A stretch of DNA of 33,156 bases from Promethearchaeota archaeon (GTDB lineage: Archaea > Asgardarchaeota > Lokiarchaeia > Sigynarchaeales > SOKP01). Positions 15,001 to 24,354 of this stretch are shown here, piece by piece (position 1 is the stretch's first letter; the number at the start of each line of letters is the position of its first letter). The notes under the pieces were generated by a model. It was not told where the DNA came from, searched no databases, and saw only the letters and a list, made by a program, of their open reading frames with translations. The position numbers and the translations under genes were made by a program. The DNA lies in NCBI GenBank assembly GCA_004524515.1, contig SDNV01000013.1, positions 1 through 33,156 on the forward strand. The letters run 5' to 3'.

Positions 15001-15059
15001 TATTTTTATTTGAAGAATTTATTAAATTTAAGTGCCTCGTGAATTGAAAGGGAAAATTA

Positions 15060-16745
15060 ATGCCTAATAATTGTAAATATGTATTTGTCACAGGAGGAGT
15101 AATGTCTGGGATTGGTAAGGGCGTTGTTTGTGCCAGTTTAGGCAAGATTCTTCAATTTAGAGGCTTTAGAATTTCTGTTGTTAAAATTGATCCTTATTTG
15201 AATGTGGATCCTGGAACACTCAATCCCATTGAGCATGGAGAATGTTTTATTACGGAGCAAGTATGGGATTTCAAACCCGTGGTCGGCTCAAGTGAAAGAG
15301 TCTATAAAATAAGTGAAATAGATCAAGATTTTGGTTCATATGAACGATTTTTAAATATAGAAATACATCCATCACATAATATAACTTCAGGTCAGATTTA
15401 TCTCTCAACAATCCTTAGCGAGCGAAAAGGAAAATTTTTAGGAAGAACTGTTCAATTAATTCCTCACGTAACTGATATGATCAAAGAAAGGTTAAAAAAC
15501 ATTGCTGAAACTGAAAAACTTGATGTTTTGTTAATAGAATGTGGAGGTACGGTGGGAGATTTAGAGTCAGGTATTTTTTTAGAAGCTTTTAGACAATTAA
15601 GATTAGAATTACCTAAAAAAGATACAGCTTTAGTGCATGTTACCTTAATTCCATATTCAAAAGCAGTTGGTCAACAAAAATCTAAACCAACACAGCATTC
15701 TGTTAAAATGCTTCAGAGCGCAGGATTACAGCCAGATATACTTATTGGGAGAAGTGAGGAACCCTTACAGCCGGACATAAAAAGAAAATTATCGCTATTT
15801 TCTAATGTCCCTGATATCGCAGTTATTTCTAATCCAGACTTAGAAACTGTTTATGAATTACCTATTATCTTTGAGGATCAAAATCTAGGAGATTTCTTGT
15901 GTGAAATTTTAGATCTAAAAGCAAAATTAGTATCTACCTATAGTGAGATTACGAATTTTTCAGCCTGGAAAGAAACCGTAGATTTATTCCTAAATGCTAA
16001 AGATACAATTAAAATTGCTATGCCCGGAAAATATTTCAATATTTCAGATTCCTATATTTCTATAAATGAGGCATTGGAACATGCGGCTGCACATCATGGA
16101 TTTAAAACGGATTTAAGGATGATTAATGTGGATGAGAGCACAGATATAGCAGAAGAATTTGATGACTGTAATGGAATGTTATTAACCCCTGGATTTGGAG
16201 AAAGGGCAGTTGAAGGGATGATAAAATGTGCTGAATATGCTATGGATCATAAAATACCTTTCTTGGGAATTTGTTTTGGTGCTCAATTGTTTTTTATTGC
16301 ATTTTGTAGAAAGTATTTAGGATTGAAAGGTGCACATTCCACCGAGATAAATCCTAAAACTAAATATCCCGTTATAGATTTATTAGAAAGTCAGAAAGAT
16401 ATAACAGAATTAGGGGGAACTATGAGATTAGGAGGCCTTAAAATTCTATTGGAAGAAAATACTCGCTTATTTCAAGCCTATCAAAAGAAGAAAATCATCG
16501 AAAGATTCCGTCATAGATATCATATTAATTCAAAATATATTACAAAAGAAGCATTGGAGAAAGGGTTTCTAATTTCCAGCAGAGATGAGACTGGTAAAAT
16601 TATTAATAGTATAGAGTTAGATAGACTTGATCATTTTATGGTCGGAACTCAATTCCACCCGGAATTCAAATCCAAACCTTATGCTCCCTCTCCGATATAT
16701 TTGGATTTTGTTAAAGCATGTATTGAATTTAAAAATAATAAATAA
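15060..16745 (+). CDS. pyrG: CTP synthase, divergent form
   Basis: CTP synthase aminates UTP to CTP using ATP and glutamine. Residues 1 to about 275 form the synthetase domain: TGGVMSGIGKGV (11-22; usually VVSSLGKG), DPYLNVDPGT, Asp90 and Glu160 in ECGGTVGDLES at the metal positions (Asp72/Glu140 in E. coli), and KPTQHSV. The C-terminal glutaminase has LGICFGAQ with the nucleophilic Cys, MRLGG, and FHPEF with His and Glu. Oddities are clear. The conserved DGAETD loop is replaced by about 16 extra residues (QVWDFKPVVGSSERVYKI, 67-84). The oxyanion PGGFG reads TPGFG, and RHRYE reads RHRYH. All catalytic residues remain, so activity is likely. UTP binding or feedback control may differ. The 561 residues compare with 545 in E. 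coli. Confidence 0.92.
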   Translation: MPNNCKYVFVTGGVMSGIGKGVVCASLGKILQFRGFRISVVKIDPYLNVDPGTLNPIEHGECFITEQVWDFKPVVGSSERVYKISEIDQDFGSYERFLNIEIHPSHNITSGQIYLSTILSERKGKFLGRTVQLIPHVTDMIKERLKNIAETEKLDVLLIECGGTVGDLESGIFLEAFRQLRLELPKKDTALVHVTLIPYSKAVGQQKSKPTQHSVKMLQSAGLQPDILIGRSEEPLQPDIKRKLSLFSNVPDIAVISNPDLETVYELPIIFEDQNLGDFLCEILDLKAKLVSTYSEITNFSAWKETVDLFLNAKDTIKIAMPGKYFNISDSYISINEALEHAAAHHGFKTDLRMINVDESTDIAEEFDDCNGMLLTPGFGERAVEGMIKCAEYAMDHKIPFLGICFGAQLFFIAFCRKYLGLKGAHSTEINPKTKYPVIDLLESQKDITELGGTMRLGGLKILLEENTRLFQAYQKKKIIERFRHRYHINSKYITKEALEKGFLISSRDETGKIINSIELDRLDHFMVGTQFHPEFKSKPYAPSPIYLDFVKACIEFKNNK

Positions 16746-16759
16746 AAAGGTTAAATTAA

Positions 16760-16954
16760 ATGGGTAAAGATAAAATACTTAAATGTATGTTTTGTGGTAA
16801 AGAAATTCGCAAAAAAGATGCAACTTATGTTGAGGGTCGCCCTTATTGCGAGGATTGTTATACTGAAGCTGAAACCATGGCGGATGTAGATGATGGCTGG
16901 GACGAAGAGGATGAGGATTATGATGAGGATGATGAAGATTTTGATGATGATTAA
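16760..16954 (+). CDS. Small half-LIM-like zinc protein with acidic tail
   Basis: This 64-residue protein has CMFC at residues 9-12 and CEDC at 30-33, forming one C-x2-C ... C-x2-C zinc site of LIM/treble-clef type (FCGKEIRKKD ... YVEGRPYCEDCY). Residues 42-64 are almost only Asp and Glu with a few aromatics. The gene starts 14 bp after the CTP synthase stop with a GG-containing purine stretch before its ATG, so co-transcription with pyrG is likely. Zinc binding is well supported. An acidic tail suggests contact with a basic protein or a nucleic-acid-binding surface, but no function is known to me. Confidence 0.75.
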   Translation: MGKDKILKCMFCGKEIRKKDATYVEGRPYCEDCYTEAETMADVDDGWDEEDEDYDEDDEDFDDD

Positions 16955-17000
16955 CTTTAATAATTCTCATAATTAGGAATATAGGAATGCTCAGCAGACT

Positions 17001-17201
17001 ATGAAATTGGACGATCCCAGAAAATATTGCTTCATGATTCGCAATGGGCAGTCATGCGTAAAAAATCAAGTTGCGAAAGAGCACTTACCGTATTATGAAT
17101 GCGAAAAATGCGTTTGGCGAATTCAATCAGAAGATCCGAAATATTTGAAATCACTTCAAAGAATCTATGAAAAATACGGTAATAAAACGTGGAATTATTA
17201 A
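17001..17201 (+). CDS. Small four-cysteine protein, unknown function
   Basis: This 66-residue protein has Cys10, Cys19, Cys34 and Cys37 (C-x8-C-x14-C-x2-C), a spacing that could hold one zinc or an Fe-S cluster. Around them are YCFMIRNGQSC and YYECEKCVW, then a helical tail SEDPKYLKSLQRIYEKYG. I do not recognise the family. It follows the half-LIM gene by 46 bp in the same direction, so it may belong to the pyrG transcript. Cysteine density and ordinary codon use favour a real gene over chance. Confidence 0.65.
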   Translation: MKLDDPRKYCFMIRNGQSCVKNQVAKEHLPYYECEKCVWRIQSEDPKYLKSLQRIYEKYGNKTWNY

Positions 17202-17444
17202 TAGATAGTTTAAAAATTTAATTTAGAATTCTCAAAATATATTTATAAGCTGGCCATAGTTAATTGCTAAGAAAAAATTTATTCATTTCCGAAGATAAAC
17301 CACTTCAGAAATCGAAATAAACCTAACTTAGTTCTTATTTATGTAAAAAAATTCAAGAATTTATGAATAGAATAAATTTTAAATAATTTTAAATCAGAAT
17401 GAATTCTATCCATTATATTTTTTCAATTTAAAAGATGACATAAT

Positions 17445-18242
17445 ATGGTTTTATTAGAAAGCATTTTTATGATAAGAGGAGGGTATTTAGGGGAGGATTT
17501 TTCCTATAAACTCACTTCTTCTATCGTTGCTATTGTTTTAGTAATTTTTGATAAGAAGAGAAATAAACGTTTGGATTATTTCTGGGTTTTTTTATTTGGA
17601 ACACTAATATGGGCGGGGATAGAAGCTTTACTTCAACTATCAGGAACTCGAGTAATGCCTGATAGAATGTTATATGGTATTGAATTGCCTTTATGGATTT
17701 CAATTCCCATTCAAGGGATTGCGGAGGGTTCATATTTAGCAGTTTTAGGTATATTTATTGCTGATCTCGTACTAAATGAGAACACAAAAAAGTATGGTAT
17801 CATATTTTTAATAGTAATTATTGCTATTTCATTTATAAGGGTATTTATTATCTATGGTATAGAAACCCCTAATATTGGTGGAGATGTAGCTTCCAGGCGT
17901 AATATATTTGGAATTGGTGCTGTGATTTTAGTAGGGGGAATGTGTGGGTTAGCAGTCTATTGGCTTGCTACTACTAAACCAGAGCCACGTAGAAGAGGAT
18001 TATATATGTTTTTATTTATGTTAATTATATCTAGTTTTTGGATTATTTTTAACGTCTTAGCTGGACAAAAATGGGTCGAAATTGGTGTAGAGAATCCAGA
18101 CGGTACATATTCCAATTTACGCAGAGCTCCCTTATTAATAGAGATCGCAGTACTAGCATATGATATATTTTTTGAAATAGCTCTGATATATGTTCCGTTT
18201 TTAGCTATTCCTTACATGTTAGGACTAATTAAAGAAGAATAG
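17445..18242 (+). CDS. Integral membrane protein, unknown function
   Basis: This 265-residue protein has about seven hydrophobic segments, near residues 22-36, 46-64, 82-113 (probably two spans), 119-138, 152-174, 184-205 and 233-258. Charged loops include DKKRNKRLD and KPEPRRRG, the latter likely cytoplasmic. No catalytic or transporter signature is recognised. Its ATG has no strong ribosome site. It stands alone after a 243-bp gene-free gap that has a TATA-like ATATTTATAAG at about 17239-17249, too far upstream to assign with confidence. Its neighbours give no clear clue. Confidence 0.65.
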   Translation: MVLLESIFMIRGGYLGEDFSYKLTSSIVAIVLVIFDKKRNKRLDYFWVFLFGTLIWAGIEALLQLSGTRVMPDRMLYGIELPLWISIPIQGIAEGSYLAVLGIFIADLVLNENTKKYGIIFLIVIIAISFIRVFIIYGIETPNIGGDVASRRNIFGIGAVILVGGMCGLAVYWLATTKPEPRRRGLYMFLFMLIISSFWIIFNVLAGQKWVEIGVENPDGTYSNLRRAPLLIEIAVLAYDIFFEIALIYVPFLAIPYMLGLIKEE

Positions 18243-18310
18243 GTTATCTTATTACTGTTATTAATTAATATCTTTTTAAAATAATATTTGATACGATAAA
18301 TAATATCCTT

Positions 18311-19564
18311 TTATGCATTTATTGGTGGTACCGGAGGCACAATTTTATCATCCCATTCGTTAGGAATTGGATAAGACCACCAATGAAGGGGAATTTCCGA
18401 ATAATTTCCGTACTTTCTCAAGCCCTTTTTAAACGCCTGTATGTTTTGTTTTGGCACTTGAATGTCAGATGGTTGAGGGTAGAAGTATGCTCCATACCCT
18501 CCCTCTGGAGTACCCAAATTCCGTACCATATGCCAAACCTCCCTTTCGCATTCTTCTGGAGTTCCGTGGGGATAGATATTTTGGATATTCACACATCCCC
18601 ACATCATTATTTTTCCTCGAAAGGGTTTCAAACTGGGATATCCTGTCATTCGGGGACTGTCTAGTTCCAACGCATCAAGACCCCATTCCATGAGATAGGG
18701 AATAATTTTATCAATTTTTCCACAACTATGATGATGGAATTCACATTTCAGCTCATGAGCAGTTTCATATAAAGTGCGATATACAGGCTCATAAAATTTA
18801 GCAAATAATTTAGGATTCATGAATGGATTATCTTGCGTTCCAAAATCATCATATATAATAAATCCGTTCGGATGACCTCCAAACTTTATATAAGCTTTCA
18901 TATTTTTTACGAAATATTCTGTTAGATGAGAAAGTAGATATTTGACTTTATCTGGATTTCGACGGTGGTCAATTAAGAAATCTTGAAATCCTCGCATATT
19001 ACAAGCTACCATAAAAGGAGCATAAGGACCCAACAAAGCCATTATATATTTCTTACCCCTTAATGCTTCGGATGATTTAATAAACATAGAGTATTTTCTT
19101 TTATCTTCAGGATCTGGAGTGTATCTTTCTAAATAATTATCAAGATTCGACCAGTCTGTAAGAGAAGCTCTACCAGGATGCCCCATTGTCAAACCAGTAC
19201 CATCGCGATCCCAAATGCAACCCCACTCATCGATTTCTTCACGAGATAATTTCTGCCAATTTTCATATTTCGGATCTTTTGCCCATTCGGGTTTTTTCCA
19301 ATCAAGAAGTGGCTCATGAGGAAATAAACCTACTTCGTCTTCCGCATGACCGGGATTCCATTCTTTTGAGGGTAAGGTGAGTAAAGGGAACACATCGCTA
19401 TTAGCTTTACCAAAGTTAATTATAGGAACCTTATCGGGGCCGGAAAAATAAATAGCAGCTTTCACTCTTTCTAATGAATTCATTTGAATACTTACCAATT
19501 CTTCTGCTTTATAAAATATCCCTATTAAGTTATTCTCCACTATAATACTTTTAAATTTTTTCAT
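18311..19564 (-). CDS. Uroporphyrinogen decarboxylase-family protein (methyltransferase-like)
   Basis: This 417-residue protein belongs to the URO-D/MtaA-type TIM barrel superfamily. The family opening MNSLERVKAAI occurs at residue 28, so ATG 19483 is a likelier start than ATG 19564; the first 27 residues have no family counterpart. Later come a GLLGPY-like strand (ALLGPYAPF), a DDFGTQ segment, and CEFHHHSCGKI with the His/Cys pair that binds zinc in the corrinoid methyltransferase branch. It ends with VNIQNIYPHGTPEE. Close relatives move methyl groups between a substrate, corrinoid protein and coenzyme M. No corrinoid protein or activator is adjacent, so haem synthesis or methyl transfer remain open; methyl transfer seems more likely. 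Confidence 0.75.
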   Translation of the reverse strand: MKKFKSIIVENNLIGIFYKAEELVSIQMNSLERVKAAIYFSGPDKVPIINFGKANSDVFPLLTLPSKEWNPGHAEDEVGLFPHEPLLDWKKPEWAKDPKYENWQKLSREEIDEWGCIWDRDGTGLTMGHPGRASLTDWSNLDNYLERYTPDPEDKRKYSMFIKSSEALRGKKYIMALLGPYAPFMVACNMRGFQDFLIDHRRNPDKVKYLLSHLTEYFVKNMKAYIKFGGHPNGFIIYDDFGTQDNPFMNPKLFAKFYEPVYRTLYETAHELKCEFHHHSCGKIDKIIPYLMEWGLDALELDSPRMTGYPSLKPFRGKIMMWGCVNIQNIYPHGTPEECEREVWHMVRNLGTPEGGYGAYFYPQPSDIQVPKQNIQAFKKGLRKYGNYSEIPLHWWSYPIPNEWDDKIVPPVPPINA

Positions 19565-19746
19565 AATGGGAAATGCTTTAGAGAAACAACATAAAAGTAA
19601 AATAGCAAGATATTATGCCAAGATGACAAAGAAGTTGAATCAGTTGATTTTTCAACACATTAATAATTATAATTAAAAAAAAATATTAGGTATCTATGTT
19701 TAATCCTTAGTAGTTGAAAAGAGAGATAAAACATACTAACATTAAA

Positions 19747-20880
19747 ATGTTATATAAAAATGAACGACCAGCAATTATAATGCTCCAAGATGGTCGTTAT
19801 TTTCAGGGAATTGGCTTCGGTGCCACAAAGATCGCTACGGGCGAACTTGTTTTTACTACTATCACGGGAGCAGGATATAATGAAACTTTAACTGATCCCT
19901 CCTATCAAGGGCAAATCGTTATTATGACACATCCTTTAGTTGGAAATTACGGAGTCCCTTCTTGGGAAAAAGATGAGTTTGGTATAACTAAATATTTTGA
20001 ATCTGATTCAATTAAAGTGAGTGGTTTTGTAGTAAACGAATGTTGTAAAGAACCTAGTCATTATGAGAGTGTTAAATCACTAAATCAATTCCTTTTGGAA
20101 CAGGATGTACCTGGAATAGAATGGATTGATACACGCGCAGTCACAAAAGTTTTGAGAGAAGAAGGTGTACAATTAGGATTACTTGCGGTATATAAACCGG
20201 GCCAAAAACCCCACTTTAAGGAGTTAAAAGAAATGGCTATGGATATTAAAGATCCTAATCTTAGACATTTAGCATCGGAGGTCTCTACGAATGATGTGAA
20301 GATCTATACTCCCCATAATCCAAGAGGAAGGGTTGTGGTATTGGATTTAGGGGTTAAATTAAATATACTAAGAACTTTTGTATCAAAGGGGCTTGAAGCT
20401 ATAGTGGTCCCTTACCATTATGATTATAACAAAATTATGGAATATGAGCCTAATGGGGTTTTCATATCGAATGGTCCTGGAGATCCTGCTATATATAAGG
20501 AAGCTATTCAGGTGTGTAAACAATTAATACAAAATGAAAATCCAACATTTGGAATTTGTTTAGGTAATCAGATTATAGGATTGGCAGCAGGAGGACTCTC
20601 CTATAAATTAAAATATGGACACCGAGGAGGTAATAAAACCGTAATTAACGTGGACGATAAGAAATGTTATATTACTACTCAAAATCACGGTTTTTGTGTA
20701 AAGGATTTTGAAAGGGGTGGATTTAAAGAGTTTCTGAAAAACATAGATGATGAGACAAATGAGGGAATAATACATGAAAATAAACCTATATTTGCTGTGC
20801 AATTCCATCCTGAAGCTTGTCCAGGACCTTTAGATTCATTTTATTTATTCGAAAAATTCATAAAACTAATGGAGATATAA
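19747..20880 (+). CDS. carA: Carbamoyl-phosphate synthase small subunit, catalytic copy (CarA1)
   Basis: This glutaminase subunit passes ammonia to CarB. The N-terminal CarA domain (about 1-140) has DPSYQGQI, HPLVGNYG and ECCKEPSHY; the class I amidotransferase domain fills the rest. All catalytic residues are present: Cys271 in FGICLGNQ, Gln275, and His354/Glu356 in QFHPE. The NEGIIH ... VQFHPE wording resembles eukaryotic CPS more than the E. coli protein. A TTG at 19714 opens the same frame 33 bp earlier, but the second copy begins MIYNNERPA, matching MLYKNERPA at ATG 19747, so I chose the latter. GGAG at 20871-20874, within its last codons, serves carB1, which starts 4 bp after its stop. 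Confidence 0.93.
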   Translation: MLYKNERPAIIMLQDGRYFQGIGFGATKIATGELVFTTITGAGYNETLTDPSYQGQIVIMTHPLVGNYGVPSWEKDEFGITKYFESDSIKVSGFVVNECCKEPSHYESVKSLNQFLLEQDVPGIEWIDTRAVTKVLREEGVQLGLLAVYKPGQKPHFKELKEMAMDIKDPNLRHLASEVSTNDVKIYTPHNPRGRVVVLDLGVKLNILRTFVSKGLEAIVVPYHYDYNKIMEYEPNGVFISNGPGDPAIYKEAIQVCKQLIQNENPTFGICLGNQIIGLAAGGLSYKLKYGHRGGNKTVINVDDKKCYITTQNHGFCVKDFERGGFKEFLKNIDDETNEGIIHENKPIFAVQFHPEACPGPLDSFYLFEKFIKLMEI

Positions 20881-20884
20881 TATC

Positions 20885-23800
20885 TTGCCTCTTGATAAGA
20901 CAATTAGAAAGGCGTTAGTGCTTGGTTCCGGTGGAATTCGCATAGGACAAGCAGGTGAATTTGATTATTCTGGAAGTCAGGTTTTAAAAGCCTTGAAAGA
21001 AGAGGGTATTGAGACAATTCTTATTAATCCTAATATTGCCACCATTCAAACTGATCCAGAACTATCAGATAGGGTGTATCTTTTACCTATTAATCTCAAA
21101 TATGTTGTAGAAGTTATTAAAAAAGAGCGTCCAGATGGCATTCTATTAGCATTTGGCGGTCAAACAGCTCTGAATGTTGGAGTAGAGTTATATGAGGAGG
21201 GAATTTTAGATAAATATAACCTAAGAGTATTAGGGACTCCCATAGAATCCATTCAAGCCACAGAAGACAGAGATCTATTTGTTAAAGCTATGATTAGTTC
21301 CAATGCTAAAGTATGCAGAAGTAAAGCAGTAAATTCTTATGGTGAAGCAATCAGAGTCGCGGAAACTTTTGGATTTCCTCTAATGATTCGGGTGGCTTAT
21401 ACATTAGGTGGAAGAGGTTCAGGAATAGTAAATAGTATGAAAGAATTTGAAAAAATGGCGAGAAAAGGGTTAGCACAATCAAGAATTAATCAAATTTTAA
21501 TTGAAGAATCAATTTGGGGTTGGAAAGAAGTTGAATATGAGGTTGTAAGAGACTCTGCGGATAATTGCTTTATAAACTGCAATATGGAAAATTTTGATCC
21601 CGTAGGAATCCACACTGGTGAATCTATAGTCGTTGCTCCCAGTCAAACTCTTACCAATGAAGAATATCATATGTTACGTGCCGCTTCCATTCGAATCATC
21701 CGTAATCTGGGGATAATTGGCGAATGCAATATTCAATATGGTTTAGATCCGTTCTCAAAAGAATTTCGAGTAATTGAGGTAAACGCTCGTCTTTCAAGAT
21801 CTTCTGCATTGGCTTCTAAAGCTACCGGTTATCCTTTAGCATATATTGCTGCAAAATTAGCGATAGGATACACCTTACCGGAGCTCAAAAACAAAATAAC
21901 CGGAATTACAACAGCTTGTTTTGAACCAGCATTAGATTATCTGGTATTAAAAATTCCCCGATGGGATTTAACTAAATTTCAAAAGGTGGATAGACATATC
22001 GGATCTCAAATGAAAAGTGTCGGTGAAGTGATGGCAATTGGAAGGACTTTCGAGGAAGTATGCCAGAAAGCCATTCGCATGCTGGATATAGGTATGAAGG
22101 GCTTGGTGGCAAATAATCTAGATCCTATAGAAGATATTAACGAATTGAAATATGAGTTAAACAATCCTACAGATTTAAGAATATTTCGGATTGTGGAAGC
22201 TATTAAACGCGGTATTTCAATTGAGGAGATTTATCGTTTATCTCGAGTAGATAAGTGGTTCCTGTATAAAATAAAAAATGTAATCGCAATTGAACAATCG
22301 CTAAAAGAGTTAAATTTTCTGGAGGCCAAAGAAGAAGAAAAAATCTATTATTTTGAGAGAGCTAAACGTTTTGGATTTTCGGATGGACAAATCGCGAAAA
22401 TCATGGGCATTGATGTAATTATTATTAGGAGAATTCTAAAGAGAAAATATAAAATTAAGCCATATGTGAAAAGAATTGACACTCTTGCGGCAGAATGGCC
22501 CGCCATCACGAATTATCTTTACCTTACTTATGCTGCTTCGGAACATGATATAGATTTTGAACGAGAGGCCAAAGAAAACCTTCGAAAAATTATTGTATTG
22601 GGTTCGGGTACGTATCGCATTGGAGCTTCAGTGGAATTTGATTGGGGATCGGTTAATTGTCTTTGGGGCTTAAAAAAGTTAGGTGTGGATCAAGCAATCA
22701 TGATTAATTATAATCCTGAAACCGTATCAACTGATTATGATATCTCAGATAAATTATATTTTGAAGAATTATCTGGAGAGAGAGTTCTAGATATAGCGGA
22801 TCTTGAAAAAGCAGAGGGGATTGTGGTATCTGTGGGCGGTCAAATTGCCCAGAATCTTGCAGCAAAATTTTCTAAATATTCTGAATTTTTCAGAAAAGTT
22901 AATTTGAATATTCTGGGTACACACGGAAGTAGGATTGATATGGCGGAAGATCGCTCAAAATTTAGTAATTTATTAGATCAATTGAATATAAAGCAACCTC
23001 AATGGAGTATGTTGACAGATAAAGAGGAAGCATTAAAATTTGCTAAAGATGTCGGCTATCCTGTGCTTGTCCGACCCTCCTATGTATTAAGTGGAGCAGC
23101 TATGAGAGTCTCTTATGATGAAAAAACTTTAAGAGATACTTTAGATCTTGCCGCCTCTGTTTCTAAAGAATTTCCAGTAGTAATCACCAAATTTTTTACA
23201 GGAGCTCGAGAAATTGAAGCAGATGGGGTATGTGATGGGAATAATGTGTTTATTGGAGCGATTGTGGAACATTTAGAAAATGCAGGTATACATTCTGGAG
23301 ATGCTACTATGGCAATCCCGCCTCAAACAATTTCGGATAAAATTATTAAGAATATCGAGGATTATACCAAGAAAATTGCTTTAGCTTTAAAAATAAAAGG
23401 CCCATTTAACATCCAATATTTAGTAAAAAATGAAGAAGTTGCTGTAATTGAATGTAATCTCCGCTCTAGTCGCAGTATGCCTTATGTTTCAAAAACTCGT
23501 GGAATTAATCTAATGCGTCTTGCTGCAGAGGTATTTATGGGTAAAAATGTACCCGAAAATGTGATGCAATTACCGTATGGAAATTATGTATCTGTAAAGG
23601 CACCCATGTTCTCTTTTATGCGTTTGGATAAAGCTGATGTACTACTTTCGGTCGAAATGAGTTCAACCGGCGAAGTTGCGTGTATTGGAGATGATTTTCC
23701 CGAAGCCTTAATTAAGGCTCTTGAAGCTACTGAGTTGAATATTCCAATTCATGGAGGAAATGTATTAATTTCAGTTGGTGGAGAACAATTGAAAAAGCAA

Positions 23801-24199
23801 ATCATACCTTTAGCAAAAAGACTCAGAAAGTTAGGTTTTAATATCTTTGCCACTGAGGATACTGCCAAAGCCTTAAGAGAAAATGGATTATATGCAGTCA
23901 AACTTTATAAAATACATGAATTTGGGATGGAACCCAATGTTATTGGATGTTTACAAAACGGAACGATAGATCTGGTAATTAATATCCCTCTTCCTACCAC
24001 TGTTGAGGAGAAATTCAGAACGATTATGGAGGATGAATATCAAATTAGAAGGATGGCAGTTGATTTTAACATACCTGTAATAATAAATTTACAGTTGGCT
24101 GAAGCGTTAATTGATGCCATTGAATTATTTAGGAAAAAAGATTTATCTATTAAATCTCTTAATGAATATCATCAGACTCTAAAAGAAACTTATTGGTAA
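20885..24199 (+). CDS. carB: Carbamoyl-phosphate synthase large subunit, copy 1 (CarB1)
   Basis: This 1104-residue subunit makes carbamoyl phosphate from bicarbonate, ammonia and two ATP. The first ATP-grasp half (about 1-400) shows GQAGEFDYSGSQ, GGQTALN, GGRGSG and the metal pair in EVNARLSRSSA. A helical middle domain (about 400-545) contains DKWFLYKI. The second ATP-grasp half (about 560-940) shows EFDWGSV, GGQIAQN, SYVLSGAAMRV, HSGDATM and ECNLRSSRSMP. An MGS-like allosteric domain (about 960-1104) has INIPLPTT. Strings such as KRIDTLAAEWPAITNYLYLTY's IDTLAAE, SLNEYH and IRRMAVD match eukaryotic CPS rather than bacterial CarB. The start is TTG, confirmed by alignment with ATG of copy 2 (MPLDK in both) and by upstream GGAG. 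Confidence 0.95.
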   Translation: MPLDKTIRKALVLGSGGIRIGQAGEFDYSGSQVLKALKEEGIETILINPNIATIQTDPELSDRVYLLPINLKYVVEVIKKERPDGILLAFGGQTALNVGVELYEEGILDKYNLRVLGTPIESIQATEDRDLFVKAMISSNAKVCRSKAVNSYGEAIRVAETFGFPLMIRVAYTLGGRGSGIVNSMKEFEKMARKGLAQSRINQILIEESIWGWKEVEYEVVRDSADNCFINCNMENFDPVGIHTGESIVVAPSQTLTNEEYHMLRAASIRIIRNLGIIGECNIQYGLDPFSKEFRVIEVNARLSRSSALASKATGYPLAYIAAKLAIGYTLPELKNKITGITTACFEPALDYLVLKIPRWDLTKFQKVDRHIGSQMKSVGEVMAIGRTFEEVCQKAIRMLDIGMKGLVANNLDPIEDINELKYELNNPTDLRIFRIVEAIKRGISIEEIYRLSRVDKWFLYKIKNVIAIEQSLKELNFLEAKEEEKIYYFERAKRFGFSDGQIAKIMGIDVIIIRRILKRKYKIKPYVKRIDTLAAEWPAITNYLYLTYAASEHDIDFEREAKENLRKIIVLGSGTYRIGASVEFDWGSVNCLWGLKKLGVDQAIMINYNPETVSTDYDISDKLYFEELSGERVLDIADLEKAEGIVVSVGGQIAQNLAAKFSKYSEFFRKVNLNILGTHGSRIDMAEDRSKFSNLLDQLNIKQPQWSMLTDKEEALKFAKDVGYPVLVRPSYVLSGAAMRVSYDEKTLRDTLDLAASVSKEFPVVITKFFTGAREIEADGVCDGNNVFIGAIVEHLENAGIHSGDATMAIPPQTISDKIIKNIEDYTKKIALALKIKGPFNIQYLVKNEEVAVIECNLRSSRSMPYVSKTRGINLMRLAAEVFMGKNVPENVMQLPYGNYVSVKAPMFSFMRLDKADVLLSVEMSSTGEVACIGDDFPEALIKALEATELNIPIHGGNVLISVGGEQLKKQIIPLAKRLRKLGFNIFATEDTAKALRENGLYAVKLYKIHEFGMEPNVIGCLQNGTIDLVINIPLPTTVEEKFRTIMEDEYQIRRMAVDFNIPVIINLQLAEALIDAIELFRKKDLSIKSLNEYHQTLKETYW

Positions 24200-24354
24200 A
24201 ATTAAGTATAGGTAAAATTTGATAGTTTTTTCTTTCTCGTTTTTCTATGTTTAACTTAATAAGCATGTTTATGGGTTATTATTGAGATTAAGATAGTTTA
24301 ATTAATTTTATTGTATTATATTTTTAAAAAAAATGTTTTTTAAATTACATTATA

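Noticed and set aside
19566..19676. A 36-codon plus-strand frame (MGNALEKQHKSKI...) between the URO-D gene and carA1
   Set aside because: It has a Lys-rich helical look, but no ribosome site, no known family and a length expected by chance in AT-rich DNA.
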